Origin: Actinomycetes bacterium
GTDB lineage: Bacteria; Actinomycetota; CADDZG01; JAHWKV01
Direction of reading: 5' to 3'
Assembly: GCA_029263035.1 (NCBI GenBank)
Contig: JAJCYF010000029.1
Location: 1 to 13,541 of the forward strand
Length of the DNA stretch: 13,541 nt
Shown here: positions 12,782 to 13,541 of the stretch, piece after piece
Numbering within the stretch: the first letter of the stretch is position 1
Layout of the letters: the number at the start of each line of letters is the position of its first letter
The notes under the pieces: model-generated
What the model was told of the DNA's origin: nothing
What the model saw: the letters and a program-made list of their open reading frames with translations, nothing else
Database searches by the model: none
Position numbers and translations under genes: made by a program

Positions 12782-13541
12782 CTCTCAGACGTTGCAGGCG
12801 GCTGGATCAGCAGGCTGAGGCCCAGGCCCGCCAGCGCCGACCATAAAATTACCCCGCTCCACAGCTCGGGTGCCCAGCCAACTCCATCGGTCACCGCGAC
12901 GGTCAGAACGTACACTCCCCAAAGCGCCGCCGGCGCCAGCCCTGAGAAGATCCTGAGTTCGGTCGGCCTGGCGGGCGACGGCTTCAGCCAGACGGCGGCT
13001 GCGTCGGCCAGCAGCCCTCCGCCTATTGCGGCGGCAATCAGCTCCGGAGCCGCAAACGCGTTGACTCCCTGAACTACGGTGGCGACGAGACCGAAAACGA
13101 AGGCGCAGGAACCGAACGGCAGCCTCCACCGGCGCAGGATCAGCAGCAGCGGTGAGATGACGACCACGCTGGTCACCAGCACCGACGCGACGCCGGACCT
13201 CTGGTTCATGAAGTGAAGGAATCCGGCCTCCGGGTTGCCGGCCATCCATTCCGTCTGGGAACGAGCCATGTCGGCCTCGAACACCGGTGACAGGTACATC
13301 AACATGAAGGCCGTGAACCCCGCGGCCAGCCCGGCCGAAAGCAGCACTGGACTGAATGCCTTGAAACCCGGCTGGTCGCTCCGGCGCCATGCCGCCCTGA
13401 AGGGGCTGGTCACAATGAGAAAGACGCCTGCGTAAAGCAACAGATGGGTGGGACTGAGCAGCGCATCGACCCCTACCTCAATCCCGAAAACCTCGTGCCA
13501 GATCATGTCCCCTACCCCGCCCAGCCCGAACAGGACCAGGC
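12778..13541 (-). CDS. Polytopic membrane protein with WH...SPTH motif (5' end beyond window)
   Basis: The frame is still open at the window edge, so the true start is upstream; an internal ATG lies at 13506. About 253 residues are visible with some six or seven membrane helices. The visible start LFGLGGVGDMIWHEVFGIEV and the following LLSPTHLLLYAG closely match residues 145-181 of the 593-aa protein (LGLGGV, WHRAYGIDV, SPTHLQLLGG), so the two are related. The two motif histidines are 17 residues apart here and 14 in the other copies. It lacks the extracytoplasmic C-terminal domain and ends in a short tail PPATSES. Possible metal or heme binding is inferred only from the paired histidines. 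Its stop overlaps that of the small plus-strand gene in the palindrome CTAG. Confidence 0.82.
   Translation of the reverse strand, partial: LVLFGLGGVGDMIWHEVFGIEVGVDALLSPTHLLLYAGVFLIVTSPFRAAWRRSDQPGFKAFSPVLLSAGLAAGFTAFMLMYLSPVFEADMARSQTEWMAGNPEAGFLHFMNQRSGVASVLVTSVVVISPLLLILRRWRLPFGSCAFVFGLVATVVQGVNAFAAPELIAAAIGGGLLADAAAVWLKPSPARPTELRIFSGLAPAALWGVYVLTVAVTDGVGWAPELWSGVILWSALAGLGLSLLIQPPATSES

Overview
The window looks like a chromosomal segment of a high-GC Gram-positive bacterium of the Actinomycetota, possibly an uncultured or deep lineage. The evidence is the GC-rich third codon positions, frequent GTG and TTG starts, a class E-like sortase beside an LPxTG-type surface protein, a DUF4383 protein, and several genes whose only visible start signal is a TANNNT -10 box 6-9 nt before the start codon (leaderless style). 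I saw no tRNA, rRNA, CRISPR array, insertion sequence or phage gene. Coding density is high and no gene looks broken.

Region 1 (1-3136): the 3' end of a PAS / heptad-repeat coiled-coil signalling protein of the kind fused to CheB/CheR, a 322-nt gap holding several inverted repeats, then a secreted wall-anchored protein with a DUF11-like repeat and an LPRTG sorting signal, closed by a 15-bp perfect hairpin. Region 2 (3290-5049): a two-gene operon with overlapping stop and start, encoding a sortase and a secreted, membrane-anchored fibronectin type III protein. Together regions 1-2 form a small cell-surface module: enzyme, probable substrate and probable accessory protein. Region 3 (5126-6545): moaA (molybdenum cofactor synthesis) and a DUF2007 / zinc-ribbon protein, both apparently read from leaderless-type promoters. 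A 32-bp palindromic bidirectional terminator ends this side.

Region 4 (6618-10771): a 593-aa polytopic membrane protein is divergent from a cysteine-free MerR-family regulator, with inverted repeats in the shared promoter region. A stand-alone tandem-domain SagB/ThcOx-type flavin oxidoreductase follows the regulator. The membrane protein carries two copies of an intramembrane histidine motif (WH...SPTH) and a C-terminal extracytoplasmic beta-rich domain. Region 5 (10802-12398, minus strand): an acyltransferase-3 family membrane protein overlaps a DUF4383 membrane protein. Region 6 (12479-13541): an unrecognised 100-aa protein converges on a second polytopic membrane protein that runs off the window. 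The two share one CTAG as stop codons. The last gene carries the same WH...SPTH motif, so it is a relative of the 593-aa protein.

The best candidate for something undescribed is this WH...SPTH membrane family (two members about 4.4 kb apart, one with an internal duplication), with its divergent MerR regulator and the neighbouring orphan SagB-type oxidoreductase. No complete new system can be demonstrated from sequence alone.
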